From contig PTJZ01000001.1 in assembly GCA_002937455.1 (NCBI GenBank), forward strand, positions 372,001 to 436,000: a stretch of 64,000 nucleotides of DNA. The letters are read 5' to 3'. The translations under genes and the position numbers were made by a program. Below the pieces are notes generated by a model. It had not been told where the DNA came from, did no database searches, and saw only the letters and a program-made list of their open reading frames with translations. Shown here one piece after another: positions 1 through 12,094 of the stretch (positions within the stretch are counted from its first letter, which is position 1; the number at the start of each line of letters is the position of its first letter). Source of the stretch: Alphaproteobacteria bacterium MarineAlpha11_Bin1. GTDB taxonomy: Bacteria; Pseudomonadota; Alphaproteobacteria; MPNO01; UBA830.

Positions 1-527
1 AGTCCGAACGCTATCTGGCGAGTATGGAAAGGTTGGATACCAGTCGCCGGATCAATATCGAGTTTCAGGATTTTTTCCGGCGTCGCCTCGGCAACCTCTT
101 CGATCTCCATGCCACCCTCTGTGGACGCCATAATAGTTATACGACTGGTTGCTCGGTCGATCAGAATCCCGAGATATAGCTCGCGCACAATATCGCATCC
201 CTCTTCTATATAGACGCGCTTAACTTCCTTTCCCTCATCACCGGTCTGTTTTGTGACCAGAACCTTGTGCAGCATATTTTTGGCGTTCTCGCGGACGTCG
301 TCTAGAGACTTGACGACACGGACGCCTCCCTTTTCGCTATAATCATCCTTAAACCGGCCTGCCCCTCGCCCACCAGCGTGAATCTGCGACTTAACCACCC
401 AAATTTCTCCGCCGAGGTCTTCGGCAACCTTTGCGGCCTCATCGGAGGTGTAGGCTACCCCACCACGCGGAACCGCGACGCCGTATTTGGCGAGTAACTG
501 CTTTGCCTGATATTCATGAATATTCAT
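1..527 (-). CDS. sucC: Succinyl-CoA ligase (ADP-forming) beta subunit, 3' part cut by window edge
   Basis: Beta subunit of succinyl-CoA synthetase, the TCA-cycle step making succinate and ATP/GTP. Only the N-terminal ~175 residues are in the window; the rest lies to the left. The start reads [17 protein letters not shown], a hallmark of SucC, followed by the ATP-grasp segment with the K-x-Q-x-H-A-G-G-R-G-x-G motif near residue 47. The ATG at 527 is preferred over the in-frame methionine-free alternatives because it gives the canonical N-terminus. It lies 122 bp downstream of mdh on the same strand, the usual alphaproteobacterial mdh-sucCD-sucAB order. Identity is firm; only its truncation by the window limits description. 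Confidence 0.95.
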   Translation of the reverse strand, partial: MNIHEYQAKQLLAKYGVAVPRGGVAYTSDEAAKVAEDLGGEIWVVKSQIHAGGRGAGRFKDDYSEKGGVRVVKSLDDVRENAKNMLHKVLVTKQTGDEGKEVKRVYIEEGCDIVRELYLGILIDRATSRITIMASTEGGMEIEEVAEATPEKILKLDIDPATGIQPFHTRQIAFG

Positions 528-649
528 GTTGAATCTATATGCTCCTAGGCCACATAAAAAAGGGAAAAGTGTTTTTGAGGCAACTTTTACAAAAATCTAG
601 GCCGCCATTAAGGGAACTCGGACTGCCCGCCGAACAGAATCATGAGGCG

Positions 650-1654
<1,005 letters not shown>

Positions 1655-1832
1655 TTACCGTCCGCCAGAGAACTGCCGGACCGTAGGTTTTCTAGCGCCG
1701 TTGAATTATAAGGGCAAGAGAAAGAATCAAAGTTTGTTCACGGTGTGAACACCATCAAAACACGCTGTAACTATGATTTAGGTGGGGCGGGAAGTAAGGA
1801 TTTCATATGACATACTCAGGACGATACGGCCA

Positions 1833-2966
1833 TTAAGACCGACTGTGGGTCTGAATATATTCTTCTGACTGCATTTCGATAAGACGTGAGGCCGTCCGCT
1901 CGAACGCCACCGCGGTATCTCCCTCCGTGCAAAGCTCGTCGGGTTCTACAGCCGCCGACACCACCATATTCACTCTCGCCTCATAGAGCGCATCGATCAA
2001 AGTGACCATGCGCTTAGCCTCGTTTCGTTTGGCAGGAGGAAGCGTCGGGATATTTTCTAGGATTACGGTGTGATAAGTATTCGCTATAGCCAAGTAATCT
2101 GGGGCGCCTAAAGGCTTTCCGCAAAGGTCAGAAAACTGAAACCGACCAACACCTTTCGCCGCTTGCGACACTTGAATAATCCGGCCCATGACGGAGATTT
2201 CCTCTGCAGATCCCACCGAATTGTCGGTCAGTGCTGCAAAGGCCAAATCCACGGCCGCATCCGTATCCGGCCCGAGGGGGGAAAAGTATACCCCCATATC
2301 CACGAGGCGATCGCGTCGATAATCTCGCTCCGCATCTAGTGATACGATATCAATTTTACGCTTGAGAACGTCGATAAATGGTAGGAAACGGTCACGCTGC
2401 AAACCTCCTTTATAAAGATTGTCGGGATGAGTGTTACTAGTTGCGACGAACACTACACCCTCTTCGAATAGAGTTTCGAACAGACGACCCAAGATCATAG
2501 CGTCCGCAATATTGTCGACTTGAAATTCATCGAAGCAGACGAACCAAGTTTCTTTTGCAATTACCTTAGCAATTTTTGGAAGTGGGTCCTGTATCTTCCC
2601 GTCCTTCTTCCGCCTTTCGTGCATAGTTTTGTGAACTTCCAGCATAAATTCATGGAAGTGGACCCGCCGTTTGCGATTACTTGGGACTGAATCATAGAGC
2701 ATATCCATGAGCATAGATTTGCCTCGTCCAACCGGACCATATAGATACAGCCCTTGCGGAGCACGCGCCGCATTCCGTCGGGTCAAAGCAAACCGTCCCA
2801 ACCAACTGCCTTCGCGGTTAAACGATTCATATTCTAAAAGTTCATGCCATAGAGTTTGTAGTCTTGCCAAAGCAAACAGCTGTGCAGGGTCTCGGTGCAC
2901 TCTTCCATCAGCAATCATTTCCAGATAGGCATTCAGCGGGGCTCTGGAGTGTGTGAATTCGGACAT
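1833..2966 (-). CDS. zapE: Cell division protein ZapE (AFG1-like ATPase)
   Basis: A P-loop ATPase of the AFG1/ZapE family, which in bacteria interacts with FtsZ during division and whose mitochondrial relative (Lace1/Afg1) aids turnover of respiratory complexes. About 377 residues. The Walker A motif GPVGRGKS is near residue 78 and the Walker B stretch FVCFDEFQV near 143; a sensor-like ATSN motif follows. I place the start at the ATG at 2966 (MSEF); a TTG three codons upstream also fits, and neither has a clear ribosome binding site. Its position between sdhB and mdh is the common alphaproteobacterial arrangement and suggests co-expression with the respiratory genes. Confidence 0.93.
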   Translation of the reverse strand: MSEFTHSRAPLNAYLEMIADGRVHRDPAQLFALARLQTLWHELLEYESFNREGSWLGRFALTRRNAARAPQGLYLYGPVGRGKSMLMDMLYDSVPSNRKRRVHFHEFMLEVHKTMHERRKKDGKIQDPLPKIAKVIAKETWFVCFDEFQVDNIADAMILGRLFETLFEEGVVFVATSNTHPDNLYKGGLQRDRFLPFIDVLKRKIDIVSLDAERDYRRDRLVDMGVYFSPLGPDTDAAVDLAFAALTDNSVGSAEEISVMGRIIQVSQAAKGVGRFQFSDLCGKPLGAPDYLAIANTYHTVILENIPTLPPAKRNEAKRMVTLIDALYEARVNMVVSAAVEPDELCTEGDTAVAFERTASRLIEMQSEEYIQTHSRS

Positions 2967-3181
2967 ATTAGACAAAACGCAGCATGGATTGGAGATTCAA
3001 TAACACGATATAGCGGAGTTGCAATATTCGACAGAAAACTAGACCGCCACCAACCAAGCCGTCTTGCCTATGATTTTAGCAGGATAATTTATGTTCACCA
3101 TGAAAGGGGGATGGATTCAGTAGATTTTATCTATCATTGATTAATACAGAACAATTTTATACGGTTGGTCTGTTTTTCTCG

Positions 3182-3961
3182 TTAACGCCGGGCCACCATT
3201 GCCTGCTTAATCTCGCCAATCGCTTTCGCGGGGTTAAGATCTTTAGGACAGGTCTTGGTACAGTTCATGATAGTGTGACAGCGATAGAGCCTGAAAGGGT
3301 CTTCTAGTTCGTCCAGCCGTTCACCGTTAGCTTCGTCTCGGGAATCTTGAAGCCAGCGATTTGCCTGCAACAAGATCGCTGGACCAAGGTATCTGTCACC
3401 GTTCCACCAGTAACTGGGACAGCTGGTCGAACAGCAGAAACACAGTATGCATTCCCACATACCATCCAATTTTTTTCGCTCCTCCGGAGATTGAAGACGT
3501 TCCTTCCCAGGGGGAGGCTGTGTATCGGATTTTAGCCAAGGCTCAATAGACCGATATTGTGCATACACCTGAGTTAGATCTGGAACTAGGTCCTTTACTA
3601 CCGGCATGTGAGGAAGAGGATATATTTTTACATCACCTTTAATTTCTTCGATATATTTTGTACATGCTAGCGTGTTAGTGCCGTCGATGTTCATTGCACA
3701 AGACCCACAGACCCCCTCTCGGCAGGAGCGTCGGAATGTCAGGGTAGAATCAATCTCGTTTTTAATCTTGATTACTGCATCAAGGACCATTGGCCCGCAA
3801 TCGTCCATGTCGATAGTATAGGTGTCGACCTGCGGCGTTTTACCGTCATCAGGATTCCACCGATAAATGCGAAATGTTTTCGCTTTTTTGGCACTCTCCG
3901 GCGGAGCCCAGACGGAACCTTTACGGATTTTTGAATTGGCGGGAAGTGAAAATTCAGCCAT
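3182..3961 (-). CDS. sdhB: Succinate dehydrogenase iron-sulfur subunit
   Basis: The electron-transfer subunit of complex II, carrying electrons from the flavin of SdhA through three iron-sulfur clusters to ubiquinone. 259 residues. Cysteine motifs are all visible: [10 protein letters not shown] for the 2Fe-2S cluster, [12 protein letters not shown] for the 4Fe-4S cluster, and [12 protein letters not shown] for the 3Fe-4S cluster. The open frame extends further upstream, but that would overlap sdhA. The ATG at 3961 has GAGGAAGG just before it and gives a normal N-terminus. The gene starts 10 bp after sdhA ends, so the two are one operon. Confidence 0.97.
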   Translation of the reverse strand: MAEFSLPANSKIRKGSVWAPPESAKKAKTFRIYRWNPDDGKTPQVDTYTIDMDDCGPMVLDAVIKIKNEIDSTLTFRRSCREGVCGSCAMNIDGTNTLACTKYIEEIKGDVKIYPLPHMPVVKDLVPDLTQVYAQYRSIEPWLKSDTQPPPGKERLQSPEERKKLDGMWECILCFCCSTSCPSYWWNGDRYLGPAILLQANRWLQDSRDEANGERLDELEDPFRLYRCHTIMNCTKTCPKDLNPAKAIGEIKQAMVARR

Positions 3962-3971
3962 ATGACCTTCC

Positions 3972-5768
3972 TCAATAAACGCGCTCTTTTGGCGGAACGG
4001 GCTCCACGTCATTGGACATGGTATTGGTGTGGACTGGGCGGTAGTCAATTCGCGACGTGCCGTCATCATTCAGCCATACATACGTATGTTTCATCCAATT
4101 TTCATCATCGCGATCAGGACAGTCTTCCCGCGCATGCCCCCCTCGGCTCTCTTTGCGGTTGATTGCGCTGTCCAAACTAACCACCGATTGTGCTAACAAG
4201 TTGTCATATTCAAGAGTTTCAGCAAGATCCGAATTCCATATTAGAGATGTATCATTAACTTTGATGTCATCATTTTTAGACCACAGAGAGGTAAGCCTCT
4301 CTCTGCCTTCTTTCATCAAATCCCCAGTTCGAAATACGGCACAATGTGCCTGCATGGTTCGCTGCATTTCCAGCCTTAATTCAGAGGTATCGGTGGTGCC
4401 TTTTGTAAAGCGCCGCATATCGAAACGATCTAGAGCCTTCTCGCCAGCACCCTTTGGAAGTTCCGGCTGGCTTTGGCCTGGCTCAATGATTTCAGCAGCT
4501 CGTTCTCCAGCGGCCCGCCCAAATACAACCAAATCGAGCAAAGAATTTGATCCTAGGCGATTTGCACCATGTACCGACACACAGGCAGCCTCGCCAATGG
4601 CCATTAAACCAGGCCTAATAGCCTCCGAGTTTCCATTTACCGGAGCAACCACTTCCCCTTGATGCGTAGTAGGGATACCGCCCATATTATAATGTACCGT
4701 TGGCAATACTGGGATTGGCTCTTTAGTTACATCTACACCTGCAAAAATACGTGCTGTTTCCGAAATTCCGGGCAAGCGCTCATTGATAACGTTTGCGTCG
4801 AGATGTTCAATGTGAAGATGAATATGATCAGCGTCAGCACCTACACCATTTCCATCACGGATTTCCATTGTCATCGCCCGAGCGACCACGTCCCGCGATG
4901 CCAGATCCTTAACCGATGGCGCATAACGTTCCATAAAACGTTCGCCTTGCGAATTAGTAAGGTAGCCACCCTCACCACGGACCCCCTCGGTTATTAGACA
5001 ACCCGCCCCAAATATCCCAGTGGGGTGGAACTGAATAAACTCCATGTCTTCGCAGGGGAACCCGGCGCGCAGCGCCATCGCATTACCATCACCGGTTTGA
5101 GTATGCGCGCCAGTGCAAGAAAAATACGCGCGACCGTATCCGCCTGTTGCCATCACTACCAAATTGGCGCGGAATCTATGAATAGTACCGTCGTCAAGAT
5201 TCCACGCTAGAAGCCCGCGGCAGATGTTATCCTCGTCCATGATGAGGTCTATACCGAAGTATTCGATAAAAAACTCAGCATCGTGTTTGAGAGACTGCTG
5301 GTAAAGAGTATGTAGGATGGCGTGTCCGGTGCGGTCAGCGGCCGCAGCTGTACGCTGCGCGGGCGGCCCCTCGCCATATTTGGTTGTCATACCTCCAAAC
5401 GGTCGTTGATAGATTTCACCAGTTTCGGTGCGAGAAAACGGAACCCCATAATGTTCAAGCTCGAGCACCGACGGAATGGCCTCGCGACACATGTATTCGA
5501 TGGCATCTTGATCCCCGAGCCAGTCAGCACCTTTGACAGTATCATAAAAATGCCAGCGCCAATCGTCCTCACTCATATTACCGAGGGCTGCGGAGATGCC
5601 TCCCTGCGCCGCAACCGTATGGCTACGTGTGGGAAATACTTTTGTTATGCAGGCAGTACTCAACCCCTTTATCGCCATGCCGAATGTCGCCCGAAGACCG
5701 GCGCCACCGGCCCCGAGGACAACTACATCGTAAGTATGGTCAATGATTTCGTATGCGTTAGTATTCAT
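3972..5768 (-). CDS. sdhA: Succinate dehydrogenase flavoprotein subunit
   Basis: Catalytic subunit of complex II, oxidising succinate to fumarate on the cytoplasmic face of the inner membrane. 598 residues, the normal size. The dinucleotide-binding GAGGAGLRA is at about residues 19-27. The covalent-FAD histidine is in [10 protein letters not shown] (about H50). The substrate-site stretches with HPTG and R-G-E-G-G near the middle are present, as is the [14 protein letters not shown] motif. Middle gene of sdhCDAB. Confidence 0.98.
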   Translation of the reverse strand: MNTNAYEIIDHTYDVVVLGAGGAGLRATFGMAIKGLSTACITKVFPTRSHTVAAQGGISAALGNMSEDDWRWHFYDTVKGADWLGDQDAIEYMCREAIPSVLELEHYGVPFSRTETGEIYQRPFGGMTTKYGEGPPAQRTAAAADRTGHAILHTLYQQSLKHDAEFFIEYFGIDLIMDEDNICRGLLAWNLDDGTIHRFRANLVVMATGGYGRAYFSCTGAHTQTGDGNAMALRAGFPCEDMEFIQFHPTGIFGAGCLITEGVRGEGGYLTNSQGERFMERYAPSVKDLASRDVVARAMTMEIRDGNGVGADADHIHLHIEHLDANVINERLPGISETARIFAGVDVTKEPIPVLPTVHYNMGGIPTTHQGEVVAPVNGNSEAIRPGLMAIGEAACVSVHGANRLGSNSLLDLVVFGRAAGERAAEIIEPGQSQPELPKGAGEKALDRFDMRRFTKGTTDTSELRLEMQRTMQAHCAVFRTGDLMKEGRERLTSLWSKNDDIKVNDTSLIWNSDLAETLEYDNLLAQSVVSLDSAINRKESRGGHAREDCPDRDDENWMKHTYVWLNDDGTSRIDYRPVHTNTMSNDVEPVPPKERVY

Positions 5769-5806
5769 AGCGTTCCTGTGCCAATTCGTGGAGGTCTGCT
5801 TCCAAG

Positions 5807-6175
5807 TTAGCCGATGGCTATTTTAAGTATCGAAAAAATTGTAGCTACGGCTAAACCGATCGCTACTAGCTTAACAAGCCCAATGGAAGCGATCTTCAGC
5901 CATTCTGTGTGCACGTAGTCTTCAAAGACAACCTGCATTCCAAGCTGTGCATGATGGAAAGTTGCAACTGTCAGCAGTACAAGCAGAACCGCGACAATAG
6001 GCGTAGTGATCCACTCCCGAAAGACGCTATAATCTGCGCCGGCCATGGCGCAGATTGAGGCTACGAACCAAATTACAAGAGGGACTAACGCAACTGCGGT
6101 CAGGCGCTGCGCCCACCAATGCAATACTGCGGAACTCAATCCTCGAGTGTTTCCCAGCGGAGAACGAACGCTCAT
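5807..6175 (-). CDS. sdhD: Succinate dehydrogenase membrane anchor, SdhD
   Basis: Hydrophobic anchor of complex II that helps bind haem b and ubiquinone. About 122 residues with three predicted membrane helices and the conserved [10 protein letters not shown] segment near the N-terminus. A histidine in F-H-H-A-Q-L-G is the likely haem ligand. The start is the ATG at 6175, overlapping the sdhC stop as TAATG, which indicates translational coupling. A longer frame to 6211 exists but would overlap sdhC by 37 bp. Confidence 0.92.
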   Translation of the reverse strand: MSVRSPLGNTRGLSSAVLHWWAQRLTAVALVPLVIWFVASICAMAGADYSVFREWITTPIVAVLLVLLTVATFHHAQLGMQVVFEDYVHTEWLKIASIGLVKLVAIGLAVATIFSILKIAIG

Positions 6176-6570
6176 TACAACGCTCCCATCGACGCATAGC
6201 CCCAGACCCAAGCGATGATAGTGAGGGAGATCGATACAGCAACAACCATCCAGCCATTCCTATAGGCGTCGGTCAGACCAAAGCCCTTTCCAGCATCCCA
6301 AAACAAGTGCCGGATTCCATTGCAAAGATGATAAAACAAAGCGTAGGACCATCCAAAAAGTAATATCTTCCCGAACAAGGAGGCGGTGAATGCCTGCACG
6401 TTGTTAAAGGCACCCTCCCCCGTTGCAGCAGCAATTAGCCACCACACTAACAGAAAGGTCCCACCGGCAAGCGCAATCCCTGTCGCGCGATGCATTATAG
6501 ACATGACAGAGGTTAGTTGCGGCTTATAAACCTGCAGATGGGGTGACAGAGGGCGATTTGGACTCGCCAT
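6175..6570 (-). CDS. sdhC: Succinate dehydrogenase cytochrome b556 subunit
   Basis: Membrane cytochrome b subunit of complex II. About 131 residues, three membrane helices. The family signature R-P-L-S-P-H-L-Q-V-Y is at the N-terminus, followed by H-R-A-T-G-I-A-L-A-G, and the haem-ligating histidine region is H-L-C-N-G-I-R-H-L-F-W-D. I chose the ATG at 6570, which has AGGAA about eight bases upstream; a GTG two codons earlier sits too close to that site. First gene of sdhCDAB, preceded by a long non-coding stretch. Confidence 0.94.
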   Translation of the reverse strand: MASPNRPLSPHLQVYKPQLTSVMSIMHRATGIALAGGTFLLVWWLIAAATGEGAFNNVQAFTASLFGKILLFGWSYALFYHLCNGIRHLFWDAGKGFGLTDAYRNGWMVVAVSISLTIIAWVWGYASMGAL

Positions 6571-7200
6571 GGGCACATTCCTATTTCCGTACTCGTTAAG
6601 GATGAAGTCTGATACGTTTTTTCAGCGCTTTCGGTTTACGCTGATGAATTAGCCAAGTCAATCTGAGCTACTGTTCGCCGCCCGGCTACAAACGCTTTAT
6701 GCCCAAAATTCTCTCTGTGGATAAGCGTGTGGAAAATTTGTGTACCCGAAATTCATTTATGCACAAGAAATATCAATAAACGTTGGTTTGGTCATTGCGC
6801 CACGAATTTCCCGAAGGGATCATCTCCAAACGTGAGAGTGTAAGCGGCATTGTTACCGATTGGCATACAATACCTTTTGGTCCGACTGCCAGACGATTGC
6901 GGCGTATAGCCAAGGGCGCCGCTGACGGATATGGGTCAACGCCGATTAACCCTCGCGTCCACGGGCCTTTACCGGCTCTTGGGGCGTCGGGTGTGTCTTC
7001 GCGGGACACATAATGTAGGTTTCACGACTTGCGGGCCCGACGCCTCAATTAATTTTTGGTTATTTGCAGTTTCCTAACCATCTTGCACCGTCAAGTTTTT
7101 GATCGGGATCTCAGAGAGTGGATTTTCTACTCGCAATTATCTTATGACGTAGGTTCCGCTTTCGAGCCGTAACCAGAAAATCTTATTGGCCGTCAGGAAT
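6571..7200. other. 630-bp intergenic region upstream of sdhC with structured segment
   Basis: No convincing gene. Short open frames on both strands (6773-7013) have no recognisable protein. On the minus strand there is a -35-like TTGACG at 7089-7094. About 40 bp further on lies a strong hairpin: GAGGCGTCGGG (7035-7045) pairs with CCCGACGCC (6982-6990). Inside it is a smaller stem, GTGTC/GACAC, around 6992-7008. A further small stem, TCCC-TTC-GGGA, lies near 6808-6818. This could be a long sdh leader or a separate small RNA; I do not recognise the RNA family. Confidence 0.45.
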
Positions 7201-8217
7201 CTAAATCAGTTTTTTGCGAGCTAGCATTTCAGCAATTTGTACCGAATTCAGAGCCGCGCCCTTTCGCAAGTTGTCGGACACCACCCACATTGAAAGGCCA
7301 TGCTTAACGGTCGTGTCTTTACGAATTCGGCTGACATACACTGCGTCTTCACCTGCACACTCGACCGGAGTGACATAACCTTCATTGGCCCGATGGTCTA
7401 CCACCACCACGCCAGGGGCCTCTCGAAGGACATCTCTGGCTTCATCCTCGTCGATTGCCTCATTGCATTCGATATTAACGGACTCGCCATGGCCAATGAA
7501 TACCGGGACGCGCACGCAGGTCGCTTGCACCGCAATATCCTTGTCTAGAATTTTCCGCGTCTCCACCGTCATCTTCCATTCTTCCTTAGTCGCGCCATCA
7601 TCGACGAAGACGTCAATATGGGGAATCACGTTGAACGCTATCTGCTTTGTAAATTGTTCGTGTTCCTTCGTATCATTAACAAAAATACCACGGGTCTGGT
7701 TGAATAGCTCGTCCATCGCTGCTTTCCCTGCCCCCGACGTGGACTGATAGGTGGAAACCGACACACGCTTGATTTTAGCAATGTCGTGTAGCGGCTTAAG
7801 CGCAACAACCATCTGGATGGTAGAACAATTTGGGTTGGCAATAATGTTACGCTTGGTATGCCATTCTAAGTCTTCCGGATTAACCTCCGGCACTACCAGC
7901 GGAACATCAGGATCCATCCGGAAATGAGACGAATTATCAATCACCACGCAACCCGCCTTTGCAGCACGCGGCGCCTGCTCCGCAGAAACTTTAGAACCCG
8001 GCGAAAATAATGCGATATCGGCATCTGAAAAATCGTAATGTGCTAGATCCTGGACGGTCAGGATGACATCTCCGCCCATCGAAACCTCGCGACCGACTGA
8101 GCGTGAAGAAGCGAGTGCTACCACCTTGTCCGCCGGGAATTTTCTCTCCGCCAGAATTCCTAACATTTCTCTACCGACATTTCCTGTGGCGCCAGCTACC
8201 ACAACTGTGTAACCCAT
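7201..8217 (-). CDS. asd: Aspartate-semialdehyde dehydrogenase
   Basis: Reduces aspartyl phosphate to aspartate semialdehyde with NADPH, the shared step toward lysine, threonine, methionine and diaminopimelate. 338 residues. The NADP-binding GATGNVGREM is at residues 9-18 and the catalytic cysteine in N-P-N-C-S-T (about C131). Q-S-T-S-G-A-G and R-V-P-V-F-I-G-H follow as in the family. It lies 125 bp after leuB on the same strand and before the sdh leader region. Confidence 0.97.
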   Translation of the reverse strand: MGYTVVVAGATGNVGREMLGILAERKFPADKVVALASSRSVGREVSMGGDVILTVQDLAHYDFSDADIALFSPGSKVSAEQAPRAAKAGCVVIDNSSHFRMDPDVPLVVPEVNPEDLEWHTKRNIIANPNCSTIQMVVALKPLHDIAKIKRVSVSTYQSTSGAGKAAMDELFNQTRGIFVNDTKEHEQFTKQIAFNVIPHIDVFVDDGATKEEWKMTVETRKILDKDIAVQATCVRVPVFIGHGESVNIECNEAIDEDEARDVLREAPGVVVVDHRANEGYVTPVECAGEDAVYVSRIRKDTTVKHGLSMWVVSDNLRKGAALNSVQIAEMLARKKLI

Positions 8218-8342
8218 TATTTTTGTCTTTCCGTATACTCAGAGATCTCACCGTCGCTTACTTGTTAGAGGTCTTTGCGTTCAAGATTCTGTGTAATAAT
8301 TCAAACGACGCTGCCTCTAATCGGGCAGGCTGAAGTGATCAT

Positions 8343-9455
8343 TTACGCGGCGATCTTATCTAGTTCCGCCGTGACCGCCTCGCCCATCTGTTCGCAGGAA
8401 ACCAACCTCATACCATCCTGCATTATGTCACCGGTCCGCAAACCAGATTCGAGTACGTTACACACGGCCTTATCAACCAAGTCGGCATCCTCCGCCATGT
8501 CAAATGAGTAGCGGAGCATCATGGCATAGGACTGGATCATTGCTAGTGGATTGGCCTTACCTTGGCCCGCGATGTCAGGCGCCGAGCCATGAACTGGTTC
8601 GTAAAGCGCCGGGCGTCTGCCAGACTCATCTGCCGGGCCCAATGAGGCCGAAGGCAACATGCCGAGAGAGCCCGTAAGCATTGAGGCAACATCAGACAAC
8701 ATATCGCCAAACAAATTATCAGTAACGATTACGTCAAACTGCTTCGGGTCGCGCACCAGCTGCATCCCACAGTTATCAGCAAGCATATGCGACAAATCAA
8801 CGTCCTTGAACTCGTTGTCGTGGACCCAAGTTGCTTCCTCGCGCCATAAAATACCTGATTCCATGACGTTCATTTTCTCGACGGAGCAGACTCGATTATT
8901 ACGCTTCTTTGCCAGATCGAAAGCGACACGGCATACGCGGCGGATTTCCTCAGTCGTGTAAACCTGCGTATTAACGCCTCGCCGCTGGCCATCGGGCAGT
9001 TCTTCAATTCCACGTGGTTCGCCAAAATAGACCCCACCGGTCAATTCACGGACTATAAGTATGTCAAGCCCACCCACTAGGTCCGTCTTTAAACTTGACG
9101 CATCGGCCAACGCGTCGAAACAGATTGCTGGTCGAAGGTTAGCGAATAGATCCATATCCTTCCGTAGCCGAAGCAACCCCGCCTCTGGGCGAACGTCAAA
9201 ACCAATATTATCCCACTGAGGACCTCCAACCGCACCGAATAGAACCGCATCGGAATTAATTGCAACTTCCATCGTGTCATCACTTATAGCGGCGCCATGA
9301 CTCTCGTAGGCGGCCCCCCCCACCAAGTCTTCGGTCACATCAAACGTGACCGAACGTCGCTTATCCATCCAGTCTATGAGACGGCGGACTTCACCCATGA
9401 CCTCTGGGCCAATTCCATCACCAGGCAGCATGAGTATTTTCTTGTTGGCAGCCAT
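8343..9455 (-). CDS. leuB: 3-isopropylmalate dehydrogenase
   Basis: Oxidative decarboxylation of 3-isopropylmalate in leucine synthesis. 370 residues, full length. It begins [19 protein letters not shown], a typical start. The substrate-binding R-x9-R region ([15 protein letters not shown]) and the metal-binding D-x3-D segment ([10 protein letters not shown]) are present. The open frame runs 91 codons further upstream into leuD; the ATG at 9455 is right because AGGAG precedes it by a normal distance and the upstream residues are not LeuB-like. Third gene of leuCDB. Confidence 0.97.
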   Translation of the reverse strand: MAANKKILMLPGDGIGPEVMGEVRRLIDWMDKRRSVTFDVTEDLVGGAAYESHGAAISDDTMEVAINSDAVLFGAVGGPQWDNIGFDVRPEAGLLRLRKDMDLFANLRPAICFDALADASSLKTDLVGGLDILIVRELTGGVYFGEPRGIEELPDGQRRGVNTQVYTTEEIRRVCRVAFDLAKKRNNRVCSVEKMNVMESGILWREEATWVHDNEFKDVDLSHMLADNCGMQLVRDPKQFDVIVTDNLFGDMLSDVASMLTGSLGMLPSASLGPADESGRRPALYEPVHGSAPDIAGQGKANPLAMIQSYAMMLRYSFDMAEDADLVDKAVCNVLESGLRTGDIMQDGMRLVSCEQMGEAVTAELDKIAA

Positions 9456-9483
9456 TTTACGGCTCTCCTTAGCTTTTTGATAT

Positions 9484-10104
9484 TTAGACCCGCGCACCCT
9501 GCATCCACGGCATAGACCGTCTCTGATTTTCCTCAAACGAAGAAATTTTATCATCCGATTGCAGTGTGATACCGATATCGTCGAGCCCCTCCAGCAAACA
9601 GTGCTTGCGGAATGGATCAACTTCGAAGGCGATCTCCTCGCCGTCCGGGCGAGCGATTTTCTGGTTCTCCAAATCGATTCCGACCCGGGCATTCTCCCCA
9701 TGAGCGGCATCTTCCAGTAGAGCATCACGTTGCTCAGCCGAGACCTTAATTAGCAAAAGGCCGTTTTTGAACGAGTTGTTAAAGAAAATGTCAGCGAACG
9801 AAGTCGAAATCACACATTTAATTCCGAAATCAGTGATCGCCCACGGCGCATGTTCACGAGACGAGCCGCAACCGAAATTGTCTCCAGTTACTAATATTTC
9901 AGAATTACGATACTGTGGCTGATTGAGAATGAAGTCCTTTTTTTCTGAACCGTCCTCATTATAGCGGACGTCATTAAAAAGATTTACTCCAAGGCCAGTG
10001 CGCTTGATCGTTTTTAAGAACCGGGCAGGGATAATTCTGTCGGTGTCTATATTGTGATCAGCCATAGGTACGGCAACACCCGAAAAAGTTTGGAATTTTT
10101 TCAT
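9484..10104 (-). CDS. leuD: 3-isopropylmalate dehydratase small subunit
   Basis: Small subunit of isopropylmalate isomerase, partner of LeuC. 206 residues. N-terminal [20 protein letters not shown] and the central [16 protein letters not shown] motif are diagnostic. It starts 12 bp after leuC and is followed by leuB 28 bp on, so the three are co-transcribed. Confidence 0.97.
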   Translation of the reverse strand: MKKFQTFSGVAVPMADHNIDTDRIIPARFLKTIKRTGLGVNLFNDVRYNEDGSEKKDFILNQPQYRNSEILVTGDNFGCGSSREHAPWAITDFGIKCVISTSFADIFFNNSFKNGLLLIKVSAEQRDALLEDAAHGENARVGIDLENQKIARPDGEEIAFEVDPFRKHCLLEGLDDIGITLQSDDKISSFEENQRRSMPWMQGARV

Positions 10105-10116
10105 ATTCTTTCTCTC

Positions 10117-11538
10117 TTATTCCCCAGCGCTGTCACTCAATTCTCGTACGTCTGCGAGGTGACCGGTCACTGCGGCAGCCGCTGCCATAGCTGGACTTAC
10201 CAAATGAGTCCGCCCACCCGGACCCTGTCTACCCTGAAAATTTCGATTCGAGGTAGATGCCGAACGTTCACCTGGCTCCAACATATCTCCATTCATGCCA
10301 AGACACATGGAACATCCTGGCTCCCGCCAATCGAAGCCGGCCTCTGTAAAGATCGCATCCAAGCCTTCCGACTCTGCTTGTTCCTTTATGAGACCGGAAC
10401 CGGGCACAACCATGGCGTAAACTCCATCCGCCACTTTCCGACCCCTCGCAACCAGAGCGGCCGCGCGGAGGTCCTCAATGCGAGAGTTGGTACATGAACC
10501 AATAAACACCTTGTCAATATGGATGTCAGTCAGCTTCATCCCGGCTTTAATATCCATATAGTCAAGGGCACCTTCGATAGTTTGCCGTTTTGCCTCGTCG
10601 TCAATATCTGTGGGATTGGGAACCACGCCACCAATCGGTCCAACCATTTCGGGGCTGGTTCCCCAAGAGACGTAAGGCTCGATATCCATGGCGTCCAGCT
10701 CGACCTCAATATCGTAGCTTGCCCCAAAATCGGATTTAAGCGTCTTCCAGTACTCTACCGCCTGCTCCCACGCGGCGCCCTTAGGGGCCATGGGCCGGCC
10801 TTTAAGATAGTCAAACACCTTCTGATCAGGTGCTACAATGCCTGCACGTGCCCCGGCTTCGATTGACATGTTGCAAACTGTCATACGCCCTTCTACCGAC
10901 ATATTTTCGATGACGCTGCCTGCATATTCGATGACGCTACCGGTGCCCCCGGCAGTTCCAATTTTTCCTATGATTGCAAGGATAACGTCTTTAGCAGTCA
11001 CGCCGTCACGCAGCTCGCCGTTGACGGTGATCCGCATGTTTTTCGATGGTTTTTGCAAAAGGGTCTGGGTCGCAAGTACATGCTCGACTTCAGAGGTACC
11101 GATTCCGAAAGCCAGTGCCCCCAGTGCACCATGTGTGGCGGTGTGTGAATCGCCACACACCAGTGTCAGACCAGGCTGAGTGAAGCCCTGTTCCGGGCCG
11201 ATCACGTGGACAATTCCCTGACGGACGTCCAAAAAATCTATGAAGGGGAGACCAAATTCCCTCGCATTCTTCTCCAAAAGCTCGATCTGTATGCGGGACT
11301 GTTCATTCTCTATCCCGTCGGCTCTGCCGGCGGTTGGAACGTTGTGATCCGCAACCAAAAGATGAGCGTCTGGAACCCGAACTGGCCGATTGTTTTCACG
11401 CAGGCCATCAAACGCCTGAGCGCTGGTGATCTCGTGAATAATCTGACGATCAATATACAGAATGCAGGTGCCGTCATCCTTTTCCTCGACCAAGTGAGAG
11501 TCCCAGATCTTGTCGAAAAGTGTTTTTATTTCGGCCAT
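10117..11538 (-). CDS. leuC: 3-isopropylmalate dehydratase large subunit
   Basis: Aconitase-family enzyme with a 4Fe-4S cluster that isomerises 2- to 3-isopropylmalate. 473 residues. Cluster cysteines are in G-S-C-T-N-S-R and in G-C-S-M-C-L-G-M-N toward the C-terminus; substrate-site G-D-S-H-T-A-T-H-G is near residue 130. It begins only 37 bp after rplS ends, with no clear terminator between, so the leu genes may be read through from the ribosomal operon. Confidence 0.97.
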   Translation of the reverse strand: MAEIKTLFDKIWDSHLVEEKDDGTCILYIDRQIIHEITSAQAFDGLRENNRPVRVPDAHLLVADHNVPTAGRADGIENEQSRIQIELLEKNAREFGLPFIDFLDVRQGIVHVIGPEQGFTQPGLTLVCGDSHTATHGALGALAFGIGTSEVEHVLATQTLLQKPSKNMRITVNGELRDGVTAKDVILAIIGKIGTAGGTGSVIEYAGSVIENMSVEGRMTVCNMSIEAGARAGIVAPDQKVFDYLKGRPMAPKGAAWEQAVEYWKTLKSDFGASYDIEVELDAMDIEPYVSWGTSPEMVGPIGGVVPNPTDIDDEAKRQTIEGALDYMDIKAGMKLTDIHIDKVFIGSCTNSRIEDLRAAALVARGRKVADGVYAMVVPGSGLIKEQAESEGLDAIFTEAGFDWREPGCSMCLGMNGDMLEPGERSASTSNRNFQGRQGPGGRTHLVSPAMAAAAAVTGHLADVRELSDSAGE

Positions 11539-11575
11539 TTTTTACTTTTCACCCCAATCTATTGCAAATAGACGT

Positions 11576-12094
11576 TCAGGATTCTTTCTGCTCGCCGCTG
11601 TTATTCTCTGCTTCGGCTGGTGCTACGTTCTCCGGCTCAGGAGCGATCTGCTCCATCGCCTCATCCTGCATTTCGACCGCTTCGGCCGCTGTCGCAGGCG
11701 CATCGTTCTTGCTAACAGCCGCAGCTCCAAAGCGTCGATCAACCTTTTCGGCGATCCGCGCCGACTTTCCCCTACGTGATCGTAAGTAATAGAGCTTAGC
11801 GCGACGGACTGCGCCGCGGCGAACAACCTCGATCTTCTCGATGCGCGGGCTGTAAAGCGGGAAAACCCGTTCCACACCTTCACCATATGAAATCTTACGC
11901 ACTGTAAATGAGGAATTCAGCGCCTTAGCGGTTCGAGCAATTACTACACCTTCATAGACTTGAACGCGCTCACGAGTTCCCTCCACCACTTTGTAGTGGA
12001 CGCGGACCGTATCTCCGGGGGCGAATTCTGGTACCGGACGCTCGGCAACCAAACGCTCGATTTCTCCCTGTTCAATTTGTTCAATCACGTTCAT
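11576..12094 (-). CDS. rplS: 50S ribosomal protein L19 with acidic C-terminal tail
   Basis: Large-subunit ribosomal protein at the 30S-50S interface. The first ~115 residues are standard L19, including [24 protein letters not shown] and [14 protein letters not shown]. The remaining ~55 residues form an Ala/Glu-rich, low-complexity tail, giving 172 residues in all. The open frame continues upstream inside trmD, but the ATG at 12094 gives the family N-terminus; it overlaps the trmD stop by 14 bp. Confidence 0.96.
   Translation of the reverse strand: MNVIEQIEQGEIERLVAERPVPEFAPGDTVRVHYKVVEGTRERVQVYEGVVIARTAKALNSSFTVRKISYGEGVERVFPLYSPRIEKIEVVRRGAVRRAKLYYLRSRRGKSARIAEKVDRRFGAAAVSKNDAPATAAEAVEMQDEAMEQIAPEPENVAPAEAENNSGEQKES

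Noticed and set aside
6773..7013. Overlapping 76-78-codon frames on both strands before sdhC
   Set aside because: No ribosome binding site or recognisable protein; the region looks like structured RNA or spacer.
9456..9728. 91-codon N-terminal extension of leuB
   Set aside because: Overlaps leuD, is not LeuB-like, and the ATG at 9455 has a good ribosome binding site.
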